In this document: one piece after another, positions 20,559 to 28,304 of the stretch
Numbering within the stretch: position 1 is the stretch's first letter
How the letters are laid out: every line of letters begins with the position of its first letter
NCBI RefSeq assembly: GCF_001469165.1
Contig: NZ_JABX01000025.1
Span: 22,157 to 86,156, forward strand
Direction: 5' to 3'
From: Thiohalocapsa sp. ML1
GTDB taxonomy: Bacteria; Pseudomonadota; Gammaproteobacteria; Chromatiales; Chromatiaceae
Length of the DNA: 64,000 nt
Notes under the pieces: generated by a model
What the model was told of the DNA's origin: nothing
The model's database searches: none
What the model saw: only the letters and a program-made list of their open reading frames with translations
Made by a program: the position numbers and the translations under genes

Positions 20559-22247
20559 CTAATGCCCCGCAAGCAGCGCTGCGGCGGCACCGATGGCGAG
20601 GAAGCAGAGCATCGCCACCGCCCAGCGCCGCAGCAGCAGCTCGCCCGCCTGGGTGACCTGCGCGCGATGCAGCGCGGCGCCGACGCGCCCGATGCCGCGG
20701 TGGAAGTCATCGCGCAACCGCCCGGTCAGCAGCCCGCCGCGTGCCCGTGCCGCCAGCGCGGCGGCGACCGCGCCTTGCGCGAGCACCAGCAGATCCCCCG
20801 GCGGCACCCGCGGCAGCCGCGCCAGCGCGGGATACGCGACGCGGCCGACGCCGAGTGCCGCGATCAGCACGGCCAGCACCCCGAGCGCCGCGCCGCCGGC
20901 GCCCTGTTGCAGCCAGGGCAGCTTGGCGAGCAGCGTCGCCAGCGCCAGCGCGGCCAGCAGCGCACCGCCAGCGGCCAGCGCCGCCGCGATGCGGGCGTCC
21001 TCGGGCAGACCTGTCGGGACCTGGCCTCGCGCCAGCGCCCCCAGCGCGGCACCCAGCAACAGCCCGACACAGCCGACGCAGGCGAGTGCCGGCCAAGCCA
21101 GCCAAGGCAGGCCGCCGCCCGCTTGCGCCGTCAGCGGCGCGGTACCGAGCATCGCGACGCCGACCAAGAGCAGCGACACCGCGAGCAGCACCGGGCGCAT
21201 GCCCGCCCCGGAGCCGGGCACCGCCACCGACGCGAGCAGCAGCGCGGCCACGCCGAGCCCCGCCAGCACCGCGAGCACGGGCAGGACCATGGCCGCATCC
21301 GCCGCCGCGGTGGCCGGCTGCAATTGCAGCCCCGCCAACGCGAGCCACAGCATGCTTAGCGCCGCCGCCGCATAGGCCGCGACGGCCCGCGGCGAGCCCT
21401 GCAGCAAGCCCGCCAGCACGGCCCAGCCGCTGCCGGCGAGCGCCAGCAGTTGTACCAGCGCGGCCACGGCCGGCCAGTCCACCAGGCCCAGCGGCAGCAC
21501 ACGCAGCCCCGGCAGCAGCCCGGCGACGAGCATGAAGCCGACCATGGGTGCCAGGAGCCAGTCTCGCGCCTGCGCCAACGCGGGCGCGAGCCAGTAGTGC
21601 ACGCCCATGACGCCAGCCTTGACACCGAAGCCGAGCAGCACCAGCAACAGGAGCAGATCGCGCTCGTACGCCTGCGCCCAGGCCGCCCGCAGCGCGGCGA
21701 AGTCGAGCACGGCCGACCCATGCAGCAGCAGCAGCACGGCCTCCAGGAGCAGCAGATCGGCGACGACCAGGGAGGCGATGAGCACGGGCCCGGCAGGCCG
21801 CCCGGCCAGCAGGCCGTAGAGCGGATAGGCCGCGAGCACCGACGCCGCGAGCAGCGAGGGCAGATCCCCCGCCAGCGGGAGCCAGAACGCCCCGGCCATG
21901 GCCAACAACAGGGCCAGCAGCGTGCGAGACGTGCAGCCCCGCTCCGCCGCGAGCCAGCCGCCGATGAGCCACAGCAGCGCGACGCCACCGAGCACCCAGC
22001 GCCCCGCGGCATCGAGCGCCAGCGACGCGCCGAGCAGCACGCCGGGCAGCGGCAGCGTCGCCTCGGGCGCGGCGACGGCGATGAGCAGTGCCGGCAGCGC
22101 GGCCCAGGGCGCGAGCCGCGCCAGCGGCGCGCGCAGCCCCGGCAGCACCAGCGGCAGCGCCAGCAGCAGCGGCCAGCCGGGCGCGAGCACCAGCAGCCAG
22201 GCCGGCAGGCCGACGCCGGTGCCGGTCCCGGCCCACCAGTCAGTCAT
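20559..22247 (-). CDS. NuoL/M/N-like proton-conducting membrane subunit (divergent)
   Basis: 562 residues, very hydrophobic, roughly 14-16 membrane segments. It is a distant member of the complex I/Mrp antiporter-like family: a conserved Lys region in GFGVKAGVMGVHYWLAPALA matches the helix with the channel lysine in NuoM-like subunits. It is last in the operon and overlaps the preceding gene by 8 bases. The sequence is more diverged than its two neighbours and may have lost some proton-path residues. It is likely the third antiporter-like subunit of this complex. Confidence 0.75.
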   Translation of the reverse strand: MTDWWAGTGTGVGLPAWLLVLAPGWPLLLALPLVLPGLRAPLARLAPWAALPALLIAVAAPEATLPLPGVLLGASLALDAAGRWVLGGVALLWLIGGWLAAERGCTSRTLLALLLAMAGAFWLPLAGDLPSLLAASVLAAYPLYGLLAGRPAGPVLIASLVVADLLLLEAVLLLLHGSAVLDFAALRAAWAQAYERDLLLLLVLLGFGVKAGVMGVHYWLAPALAQARDWLLAPMVGFMLVAGLLPGLRVLPLGLVDWPAVAALVQLLALAGSGWAVLAGLLQGSPRAVAAYAAAALSMLWLALAGLQLQPATAAADAAMVLPVLAVLAGLGVAALLLASVAVPGSGAGMRPVLLAVSLLLVGVAMLGTAPLTAQAGGGLPWLAWPALACVGCVGLLLGAALGALARGQVPTGLPEDARIAAALAAGGALLAALALATLLAKLPWLQQGAGGAALGVLAVLIAALGVGRVAYPALARLPRVPPGDLLVLAQGAVAAALAARARGGLLTGRLRDDFHRGIGRVGAALHRAQVTQAGELLLRRWAVAMLCFLAIGAAAALLAGH

Positions 22248-23829
22248 CGCTGCCGGCTCCAGGGCGCAGGGGGACGTCCGCGCGCGCCTCCGGGTACTCG
22301 AACTCGCGCTCGGCGATCAAGAGCGACCACTCGAGCGGCGAGAACGGCAACGACGCGAACAGCCCGATCAGCACCGACAGCGCCGCGGTGGTGAGCGGCG
22401 GCAGCAGCAAGAGCCAGCCCGCGTGCGCCCGCGACGGCGCCGCATGGCCGTCGGCCGCTGCCGCATGCGTCGGCGCCGGGTCCGGCTCGGCAAACCAGGC
22501 CGCATGCAAGATGGGCAGGAAGTACGCCGCGTTCAGCAGGCTGCTCGCCATCAGCACGTACAGCGGCCAGTGCACCCCCGCCTCCAGCGCGCCCAGGCTG
22601 AGATACCACTTGGTGATGAAGCCCGCGAGCGGCGGCACGCCGATCATGCCGAGCGCCCCGATGGTAAACGCCGCCATGGTCCAGGGCATGCGTCGGCCGA
22701 CGCCGCGCATCTCGCTCACCTTGTGGATGCCGAGCGTCTCCGCCAGGTTGCCGGCGCAGAAGAACAGCGTGATCTTCATCAGGCCCTGGTGCACCAGGTG
22801 CACGATGCCGCCGACGCTCGCGAGCGGGCCGACGATGGCCACGCCGAGCACGATGTACGACACCTGGCTGACCGTGGAGAAGGCCAGGCGGCGCTTGAGG
22901 TCATCCTGGAACAGCGCCCGCAGCGAGCCGTAGATGATAGTCACCGCCGCCACCGCGGCGAGCGGGCCGGTGACGCCGAGCTCCGCCGCCTGCTCGACGC
23001 CGAACACGTCGTAGACGATGAGCACGATGCCAAAGGCGCCGGCCTTCACCACCGCCACGGCATGCAGCAGCGCGCTCACCGGTGCCGGCGCCACCATCGC
23101 CCGCGGCAGCCAGCTATGCAGCGGCACCAGCGCCGCCTTGACGCCCACCCCGGCGATGAGCAGCGCGAAGATCGCCCGCAGCGCGCCCGGATGGGTCTCG
23201 GCCACCTCGGCGACGAAGCCCCGCGGCACGAAGCCGAGCGTGCCCGTCAGCGTATACAGCCAGACCGTGCCGGCGAGCAAGAGCGAGCCCGCCAGCACCG
23301 TGTGCGCCAGATAGACCTGCCCCGCCTGACGCGCCGCCTCGGTGCCGCGGTGCACCACCAGCGGATAGGTGGTGAGCGTCAGCAGCTCGAAAAACAGCAC
23401 GAAGGTCAGCAGGTTGCCGGACATCGCCACGCCGACGGTGGCCGTCACGCAGAGGCTGAAGAAGCCGAAGAAGCGGCTGCGGTGCGGGGCGCCCTCCAGG
23501 TAGCCGATGGCGTAGATCGTGGTCAGGAACCAAAGCCCGGCGGACAGGGCCAGGAACAGCAGCGACAGCGCCCCCACGCGCAGCACCAGGTCGAGCCCCT
23601 CCAACAGCGGCAGCCGTGCCTCGAAGCGCTGCCCTTGGTACGAGCCCCAGAGCATGAAGCCGACCAGCGCGAGCTTCATCAGCGCGCCGCCCAGGTTCAG
23701 GACGGTGCGCAGGCGCACGCGCTCCTCGGCGAGAAAGAAGATGATCATCCCCGGCACCAGCGAGCTCGCCAGCACCAAGAGCGGGAGCAGCGCATTCGCC
23801 GGCAGTTGCGGGTCGAAGAGCGGCGTCAT
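22240..23829 (-). CDS. Mrp-type antiporter subunit, NuoL/M-like (second MrpD/A-like)
   Basis: 529 residues from ATG 23829, about 14 membrane segments. Proton_antipo_M motifs are clear: GVGVKAALVPLHSWLPRAMVAPAPVSALLHA with channel Lys and the HSWLP motif, and the conserved Glu in LFFELLTLTTYPLV. It ends with a hydrophilic tail and one extra segment. In Mrp complexes such subunits carry out proton translocation coupled to sodium. It overlaps the upstream gene by 4 bases (ATGA). It probably stands in for the N-terminal part of MrpA or a second MrpD. Confidence 0.88.
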   Translation of the reverse strand: MTPLFDPQLPANALLPLLVLASSLVPGMIIFFLAEERVRLRTVLNLGGALMKLALVGFMLWGSYQGQRFEARLPLLEGLDLVLRVGALSLLFLALSAGLWFLTTIYAIGYLEGAPHRSRFFGFFSLCVTATVGVAMSGNLLTFVLFFELLTLTTYPLVVHRGTEAARQAGQVYLAHTVLAGSLLLAGTVWLYTLTGTLGFVPRGFVAEVAETHPGALRAIFALLIAGVGVKAALVPLHSWLPRAMVAPAPVSALLHAVAVVKAGAFGIVLIVYDVFGVEQAAELGVTGPLAAVAAVTIIYGSLRALFQDDLKRRLAFSTVSQVSYIVLGVAIVGPLASVGGIVHLVHQGLMKITLFFCAGNLAETLGIHKVSEMRGVGRRMPWTMAAFTIGALGMIGVPPLAGFITKWYLSLGALEAGVHWPLYVLMASSLLNAAYFLPILHAAWFAEPDPAPTHAAAADGHAAPSRAHAGWLLLLPPLTTAALSVLIGLFASLPFSPLEWSLLIAEREFEYPEARADVPLRPGAGSDD

Positions 23830-25313
23830 CCCGACCCCGCCGGCGCAGCGACGCCCGACACCACCGCGACCTGGCCAATCTCGAGCAGCGGCAGCACCAG
23901 CGGCGGCAGCAGGCCGAGCAGGATGGCCGCGAGCGCTAGCAGCAGCGCACTCCATTCCATCGCCGCCGGGACCTCCCGCGCCCGCTGCGCGCGTGCCGTC
24001 GGCGTGAAGGCGTGGCCGACGACGCGGAACACGTAGGCCGCCGCCAGCACGCCGCCGAGCAGGATCACCGCGACGAAGCCGTAGCGCCCCTGCCGGAACG
24101 CGGCCTCCAGCATCAGCCATTTGCCGATGAAGCCGCCGCTCGGCGGCAGGCCCATGATGCTGACGCCGGCCAGCGCGAAGGCGGTCAGGGTCAGCGGCAG
24201 CCGATGCACGATGCGGTCGAGCTCGTCGATGCGGTCGTGCCGGGCGAAGCGCAGCACGCTGCCGACACTCAGGAACATCGCCGCCTTCGCGAGCCCGTGC
24301 GCCAGCACCAGATACAGCGCGCCGGCCCAGACGGCGCCGCCGCCCACCGCCGCGAGCGGAAAGGCCATGAAGAAATAGCCGATCTGGGCCACGGTGGAGT
24401 AGGCCATCAGGAGCTTGAGCCGCGCCTGGCGCAGCGCCGCCACCGAGCCCCAGACCACGGCCACGGCGCCGAGCACGCCCAGGAATTCCGCGAGCCAGGG
24501 CCCACCGCCGTCGAAGACCTCCAGCCACAGCCGCAGCAAGAGATAAAACGATGCCTTGACCACCAGCGCCGAGAGCACCGCGCTCACCGGCGCCGGGGCG
24601 CTGCCGTGCGCGGGCGGCAGCCAGAAGTGCAGCGGGAACAGCGCGGTCTTGAGCACCAGACCCGCCGTCATGGTGCCGAGCGCCACCGCCACCACCAGGT
24701 CCGGCGCCGTGCCGATGCGCTCGGCCACCAGCACGATGTCCACGCTGCCGCAGGCGTGGTAGATGAGCGCGACGCCGAGCAGGTACGACAGCGACCCGAG
24801 CATGCTGATCAGCAGATAGCGGATCGCCCCGCGCAGCGCCGCGGCGCTGCCGTCGAGCGCCGTCAGGCTCGCCGCAGCGAAGCCCACCAGCTCCAGCGTC
24901 ACGTACAGGTTGAACAGATCACGCGACAGGAACAGCGCATCGAGCGCCGTCCACAGCATGAGCCACAGCGGCCAGAAGAAGGCGCCCTCGGTGTGCTTGT
25001 CACGGAAATAGGCATGCGCGTAGACGCTGACACCGAGCCCCACCAGTGCCGTCATCGCCATCAGCGCAACGCTGAGCCCGTCCGCCCGCCAGAGGATGCC
25101 GAGCGGCGCCGGCCAGCCGCCGAGGGCCGTCTGCTGCGTGCCCTCGGCCAGCACCGTGAGGAGCAGCCCGAGCACCGCCGCCACCGTCAACAGCGCCGTC
25201 AGCCGGCCGAGCAGCGGCGCCCGCCGCGGCAGCAAAAAGCACAGCAGCGCGCCCGTGAGCGGCACGAAGACGCTCGCGAGGGTCCACTCCATCCCGCCTG
25301 GGAAGCTCGGCAT
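23826..25313 (-). CDS. mnhD: Mrp/Mnh antiporter subunit D
   Basis: 495 residues, the normal size for MrpD, about 14 membrane segments. Motifs include TAGLVLKTALFPLHFWLPPAHGSAPAPVSAVL (split here in the source helix) with the channel Lys and the HFWLPPAHGSAP signature, and the Glu in LYVTLELVGFAAASL. It is the core ion-translocating subunit. MPSFPGG at 25313 is taken as start; an internal ATG at 25292 has a better ribosome-binding site (AGGCGGG) and is an alternative. A 4-base overlap with the next gene supports co-translation. Confidence 0.92.
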   Translation of the reverse strand: MPSFPGGMEWTLASVFVPLTGALLCFLLPRRAPLLGRLTALLTVAAVLGLLLTVLAEGTQQTALGGWPAPLGILWRADGLSVALMAMTALVGLGVSVYAHAYFRDKHTEGAFFWPLWLMLWTALDALFLSRDLFNLYVTLELVGFAAASLTALDGSAAALRGAIRYLLISMLGSLSYLLGVALIYHACGSVDIVLVAERIGTAPDLVVAVALGTMTAGLVLKTALFPLHFWLPPAHGSAPAPVSAVLSALVVKASFYLLLRLWLEVFDGGGPWLAEFLGVLGAVAVVWGSVAALRQARLKLLMAYSTVAQIGYFFMAFPLAAVGGGAVWAGALYLVLAHGLAKAAMFLSVGSVLRFARHDRIDELDRIVHRLPLTLTAFALAGVSIMGLPPSGGFIGKWLMLEAAFRQGRYGFVAVILLGGVLAAAYVFRVVGHAFTPTARAQRAREVPAAMEWSALLLALAAILLGLLPPLVLPLLEIGQVAVVSGVAAPAGSG

Positions 25314-25317
25314 CCGG

Positions 25318-25644
25318 TTAGTCGTCCGTATCGTCGCCGAGGGTGGTCCGGCCCGTGACGGCGCGCAGCCGCACGATGAGCGCGAGCGCGAGCCCCGTGG
25401 CCGCCACCGCCACGACGATGCCCGTCAGCACCATCGCCTGCGGCACCGGGTCCGGCTCCATGGGCAGCGCGGCGCCGGCCTCGGGCGCGCGCCGGGCGAG
25501 CCCGATGAAGACCAGGAAGACGCCGCTGCTGATGATATTGAGTGCCAGCACCTTGCGCAGCAGGTGCGCGTGCACGATGAGCGCGTAGAGCCCCAGGGTC
25601 ACCAGCGCCATGCCCACCAACGCCCAAAACACGGGCTGGCTCAT
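25318..25644 (-). CDS. mnhC: Mrp/Mnh antiporter subunit C
   Basis: 108 residues from ATG 25644 with three membrane segments, the size and topology of MrpC/NuoK. Conserved features include ALNIISSGVFLVFIG and the later VLTGIVVAVAATGLALAL. It overlaps the upstream MnhB-like gene by 4 bases. It is part of the membrane module between B and D as in all Mrp operons. Confidence 0.9.
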   Translation of the reverse strand: MSQPVFWALVGMALVTLGLYALIVHAHLLRKVLALNIISSGVFLVFIGLARRAPEAGAALPMEPDPVPQAMVLTGIVVAVAATGLALALIVRLRAVTGRTTLGDDTDD

Positions 25645-26381
25645 GGACGCCCCCCGACGAACAGCGCCGCCAGCACGGCGCCGATGGAGAGCATCGCGGC
25701 CAGCTCGATGCCGACGATGATGTGCTTCGCGATCGCGGGCGGCCACTCCAGCGGCGCCCCGCCCGGCAGCGCCGCGACACCGACGCCGAGCGCCGCAAAC
25801 ACGCCGACACCGAGAATCAGCGCCAGGCGCAACGGCCAGCCCAGCACCAGGGCAGGCAGCCGGCGCCCGCTGAGGCAGCCGAGGATGGCCACCGCGCCGA
25901 GCAGCGCGCCGGCCTGGAAGGCGCCGCCCGGCGCATGCGCGCCAACCCAGAGCAGGTAGCCCGCCACCAGCACCATCAGCGGCATCAGCAGCCGCGGCAG
26001 ATGCAGCAGCAAGGGCCCCGGCGCGGTGCCGCCGCAGCCGCGGGCGGTGCCCACCGACCAGGTGCCGATGAGCGCGAGCAGCAGCACCGCGACCTCCAAC
26101 AGCGTGTCGTAGCCGCGGAAGTTGAGCAGCACCGCGGTCACCGGATGGCTGACGCCACTCTCGCCGATGCGCGCCGCCACCGCCGCGGACAGGCCCGGCG
26201 CCGCCGGCGGCAACACCAGCACGGCCAGGGCCAGCACGGCAAAGAGCGCGAGCAGCAGGAGCCCGAACAGCACCCGCGCGAGGCCTGGCAGATCCTCGGC
26301 GGTGCGCGCGTCGTCGGCCGGCGGCACGCCGCCGGCCAGCGGCTCGGGCGGGCGCTCGGCCGCAGCAGGGTCAGTCGTCAT
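25641..26381 (-). CDS. MbhE-MbhF (MrpA C-terminal plus MrpB) fusion
   Basis: 246 residues. Residues 35-110 match the very C-terminal part of MrpA (MbhE): SHPVTAVLLNFRGYDTLLEV. Residues 130-246 are MrpB (MbhF): LLMPLMVLVAGYLLWVGAHAPGGAFQAGALL. In standard Mrp operons the first part belongs to MrpA and the second is a free 140-residue protein; in the archaeal Mbh complex they are two genes. Here they are fused. The N-terminal 30 residues are acidic and cytoplasmic. Confidence 0.85.
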   Translation of the reverse strand: MTTDPAAAERPPEPLAGGVPPADDARTAEDLPGLARVLFGLLLLALFAVLALAVLVLPPAAPGLSAAVAARIGESGVSHPVTAVLLNFRGYDTLLEVAVLLLALIGTWSVGTARGCGGTAPGPLLLHLPRLLMPLMVLVAGYLLWVGAHAPGGAFQAGALLGAVAILGCLSGRRLPALVLGWPLRLALILGVGVFAALGVGVAALPGGAPLEWPPAIAKHIIVGIELAAMLSIGAVLAALFVGGRP

Positions 26382-26670
26382 GCCGGACCTCCGACGCCTC
26401 CGCCGCAGGGGCCTGGCCGCGGGCCATCGTCGGCTCCAGCCGCACCAGCGCCGCGAGCAAGAGCGCGCCCGTTACGCCGGCGCCGATGGCGACCTCCGCC
26501 AGCGCCACGTCCACCGCGGCGAGCCGCGCCCACACCAGCGCGAGCACGACGCCGAAGGCAATAAAGAGCACCACCGCGAGGAATAGCGTCGGCGTGGCCA
26601 GCGCCCGCCAGGCGAGCCAGAGCACGACGAATGCCAGCACGCCGTCCAGCGCCCAGTCGAGCAGGCTCAT
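26371..26670 (-). CDS. MbhD-like (DUF4040, part of MrpA C-terminus)
   Basis: 99 residues from ATG 26670, three membrane segments. ALDGVLAFVVLWLAWRAL, then VDVALAEVAIGAGVTGALLLAAL match DUF4040, the domain after the antiporter core of MrpA and the free MbhD subunit of archaeal Mbh. The start is set by the ATGA overlap with the upstream mnhG; the downstream overlap is 11 bases. Its presence as a free protein shows the operon is of the Mbh-like split type. Confidence 0.85.
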   Translation of the reverse strand: MSLLDWALDGVLAFVVLWLAWRALATPTLFLAVVLFIAFGVVLALVWARLAAVDVALAEVAIGAGVTGALLLAALVRLEPTMARGQAPAAEASEVRHDD

Positions 26671-26972
26671 CGCGTCCATGGCCTGATCCGCCGAGCCAGG
26701 GACCAATTCGCAACGAGCTGGCTCGCGGCGCCGGACGCCGTCAGCACCAAGAGCCAGATGACGATGAGCTTGCCGACGTCGGCCGCGGACTCGGCGCGCA
26801 GCACCAGCCCGATCACCACCAGCCCCAAGCCCAGGTTGTCCGCCTTGGTCAGCGCATGCAGGCGCGTGTAGACGTCCGGGAAGCGCAACAGCCCCAGGGT
26901 GCCGGCAAAGAAAAAGGCGCCGCCGGCGATGAGCAGCGCGGCGGACAGGCCATCGATCAGGCTATCCATCAT
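26667..26972 (-). CDS. mnhG: Mrp/Mnh antiporter subunit G
   Basis: 101 residues with three membrane segments. LLRFPDVYTRLHALTKADNLG is the MnhG signature. Two adjacent ATGs (26972 and 26969) are possible starts. It overlaps mnhF by 11 bases upstream and the DUF4040 gene by 4 bases downstream. Confidence 0.92.
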   Translation of the reverse strand: MMDSLIDGLSAALLIAGGAFFFAGTLGLLRFPDVYTRLHALTKADNLGLGLVVIGLVLRAESAADVGKLIVIWLLVLTASGAASQLVANWSLARRIRPWTR

Positions 26973-27246
26973 CGGTTTCCCCCAGCTCCGGTCGGGCGGA
27001 TTTGACGCTCGCGATGAAGGCGACCACGGCGATGACCGCGAGCAGCGCCAGCACCAGCGCCACGTCGCGCAGCGCCGGCAGCGCCAGCGCCTCGGCGAGC
27101 AAGAGCAGGATCGCCGCCGCGGTGGTGCCGAAGAGCTGCGCGGACAGCATGCGGTCCGCCGCGGTGGGGCCGCGGCGCAGCCGCCAAAGCCCGGCGGCCA
27201 GCAACAGCAGCAGGAACAGCGCGAGCGCAAGCTGCAGCGTTGTCAC
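26962..27246 (-). CDS. mnhF: Mrp/Mnh antiporter subunit F
   Basis: 94 residues with three membrane segments. GLWRLRRGPTAADRMLSAQLFG is the MnhF signature loop. The start codon is GTG at 27246, within a 4-base overlap (GTGA) with the mnhE stop. Size and position between E and G are as in all Mrp operons. Confidence 0.92.
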   Translation of the reverse strand: MTTLQLALALFLLLLLAAGLWRLRRGPTAADRMLSAQLFGTTAAAILLLLAEALALPALRDVALVLALLAVIAVVAFIASVKSARPELGETDDG

Positions 27247-27824
27247 GACGGCGCCCCGTTGAGCTTGATGCCGAACACCTGGGCGACGCGCCGCTCCAGC
27301 CGCGCGAGGTCATCATCGTAGCTGCGCGTGGCGTCGAGCACATGCACCCGCAGCCGGTCGCCGTCGATCACCGCGAGCGTGCCCGGCATCAGGCTCACCA
27401 GGCTCGCGAGCAGCACCGGCGCCGGCCCCGGCGAGAGCCGCAGCGGATAGTCCAGCAGCGCCGGCGCCAGCGGCATGCGCGGCCGTAGCGCCAGCAGCGA
27501 CACGTCGACGCCGCCCTTTAGCGACTCCCACAGGAACAGCGGCACGAGCAGCGGCAGCCGCAGCAGCGTCGGCAGCAGCGCGGACCGCGCGGGCGTGGCC
27601 GCCGGACCCTCCACCAGCAGCGGCAGCACCGCCGCCGCCGCCGCCGAACCGGCACCGAACAGCCAGGCGTCGGTGCGCCCGCCGGTGAGCAGCCACCAGA
27701 GGAACAGGAACACGACAAAGCGCCCCGCCACGGCCAGCAGCGGCGCCGACCAGTGCATGGCGGGCGGGCCAGCGGGCGGGGGTCCGGTCTCGGTGTGCGT
27801 CTGGGCTGCGGCGTCCGGCGGCAT
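27243..27824 (-). CDS. mnhE: Mrp/Mnh antiporter subunit E
   Basis: 193 residues from ATG 27824. After a hydrophilic N-terminus there are two to three membrane segments and a cytoplasmic domain. VSLMPGTLAVIDGDRLRVHVLDA is the MnhE signature. ATG 27824 has GGAAA about 10 bases upstream; the internal ATG 27758 (MHWSAPLL) lacks a ribosome-binding site but would remove an odd Pro-rich tail. It is the first gene of the nine-gene operon, divergent from opgH. Confidence 0.9.
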   Translation of the reverse strand: MPPDAAAQTHTETGPPPAGPPAMHWSAPLLAVAGRFVVFLFLWWLLTGGRTDAWLFGAGSAAAAAVLPLLVEGPAATPARSALLPTLLRLPLLVPLFLWESLKGGVDVSLLALRPRMPLAPALLDYPLRLSPGPAPVLLASLVSLMPGTLAVIDGDRLRVHVLDATRSYDDDLARLERRVAQVFGIKLNGAPS

Positions 27825-28097
27825 ATTCGATTTGTTTCCGGTGCGTGCTGGGATGCGGCGATCGTTCCAGGCGCGGAGCTTACCGCGTGTTGGCCTCAGC
27901 CTAAACCCGTCGCGCGCAACGGCGCGTCCGCGCCCGGCCAACGCGGCACTTGCAATGTCGGGGATGTTCCTTATTACACTGCACAGCAACGGGCGTTGTG
28001 CCGCGCCGGCCGCCCGGTGCCGCCGAGCAGGGGTTCCCGTAAGCTGTGCGCGAGCCGCCGGCGCCCGGTGCTCCCGCGCTGGTTTCCCAAGCGCTGG

Positions 28098-28232
28098 CGA
28101 GGCAGAGCGTCAGATCGACGAGTCGTGCCCATCGGTATCGAAATCGCTATCGAAATCGCTATCGAAATCGAACCGAGTGGTGACCGGTCCCGATTTCGAT
28201 CCCGATCTCGACCCCGATTTCGATTTCGATTT
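28098..28232. repeat. GATTTCGATAGC element, copy 3 (about three units, inverted)
   Basis: Reverse complement of copy 1 (4749-4838) including both flanks (GACGAGTCGTGC on the left, AACCGAGTG on the right), with the 12-base unit repeated about three times and then degenerate CGATTTCGAT steps. It lies in the space between the divergent mnhE and opgH genes. Confidence 0.9.
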
Positions 28233-28304
28233 GGACGCGCCCGCCGCCGTGTCGAAAGTAGTTATCCGCAAACCCTTGGCGCCGTCAATCTAGGTAGTAG
28301 TTGC

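Noticed and set aside
21898..24036. Plus-strand frame of 712 codons across the antiporter genes
   Set aside because: Composition is Arg/Gln/His/Pro-rich, typical of the reverse of hydrophobic GC-rich genes; the minus strand has clear Mrp subunits.
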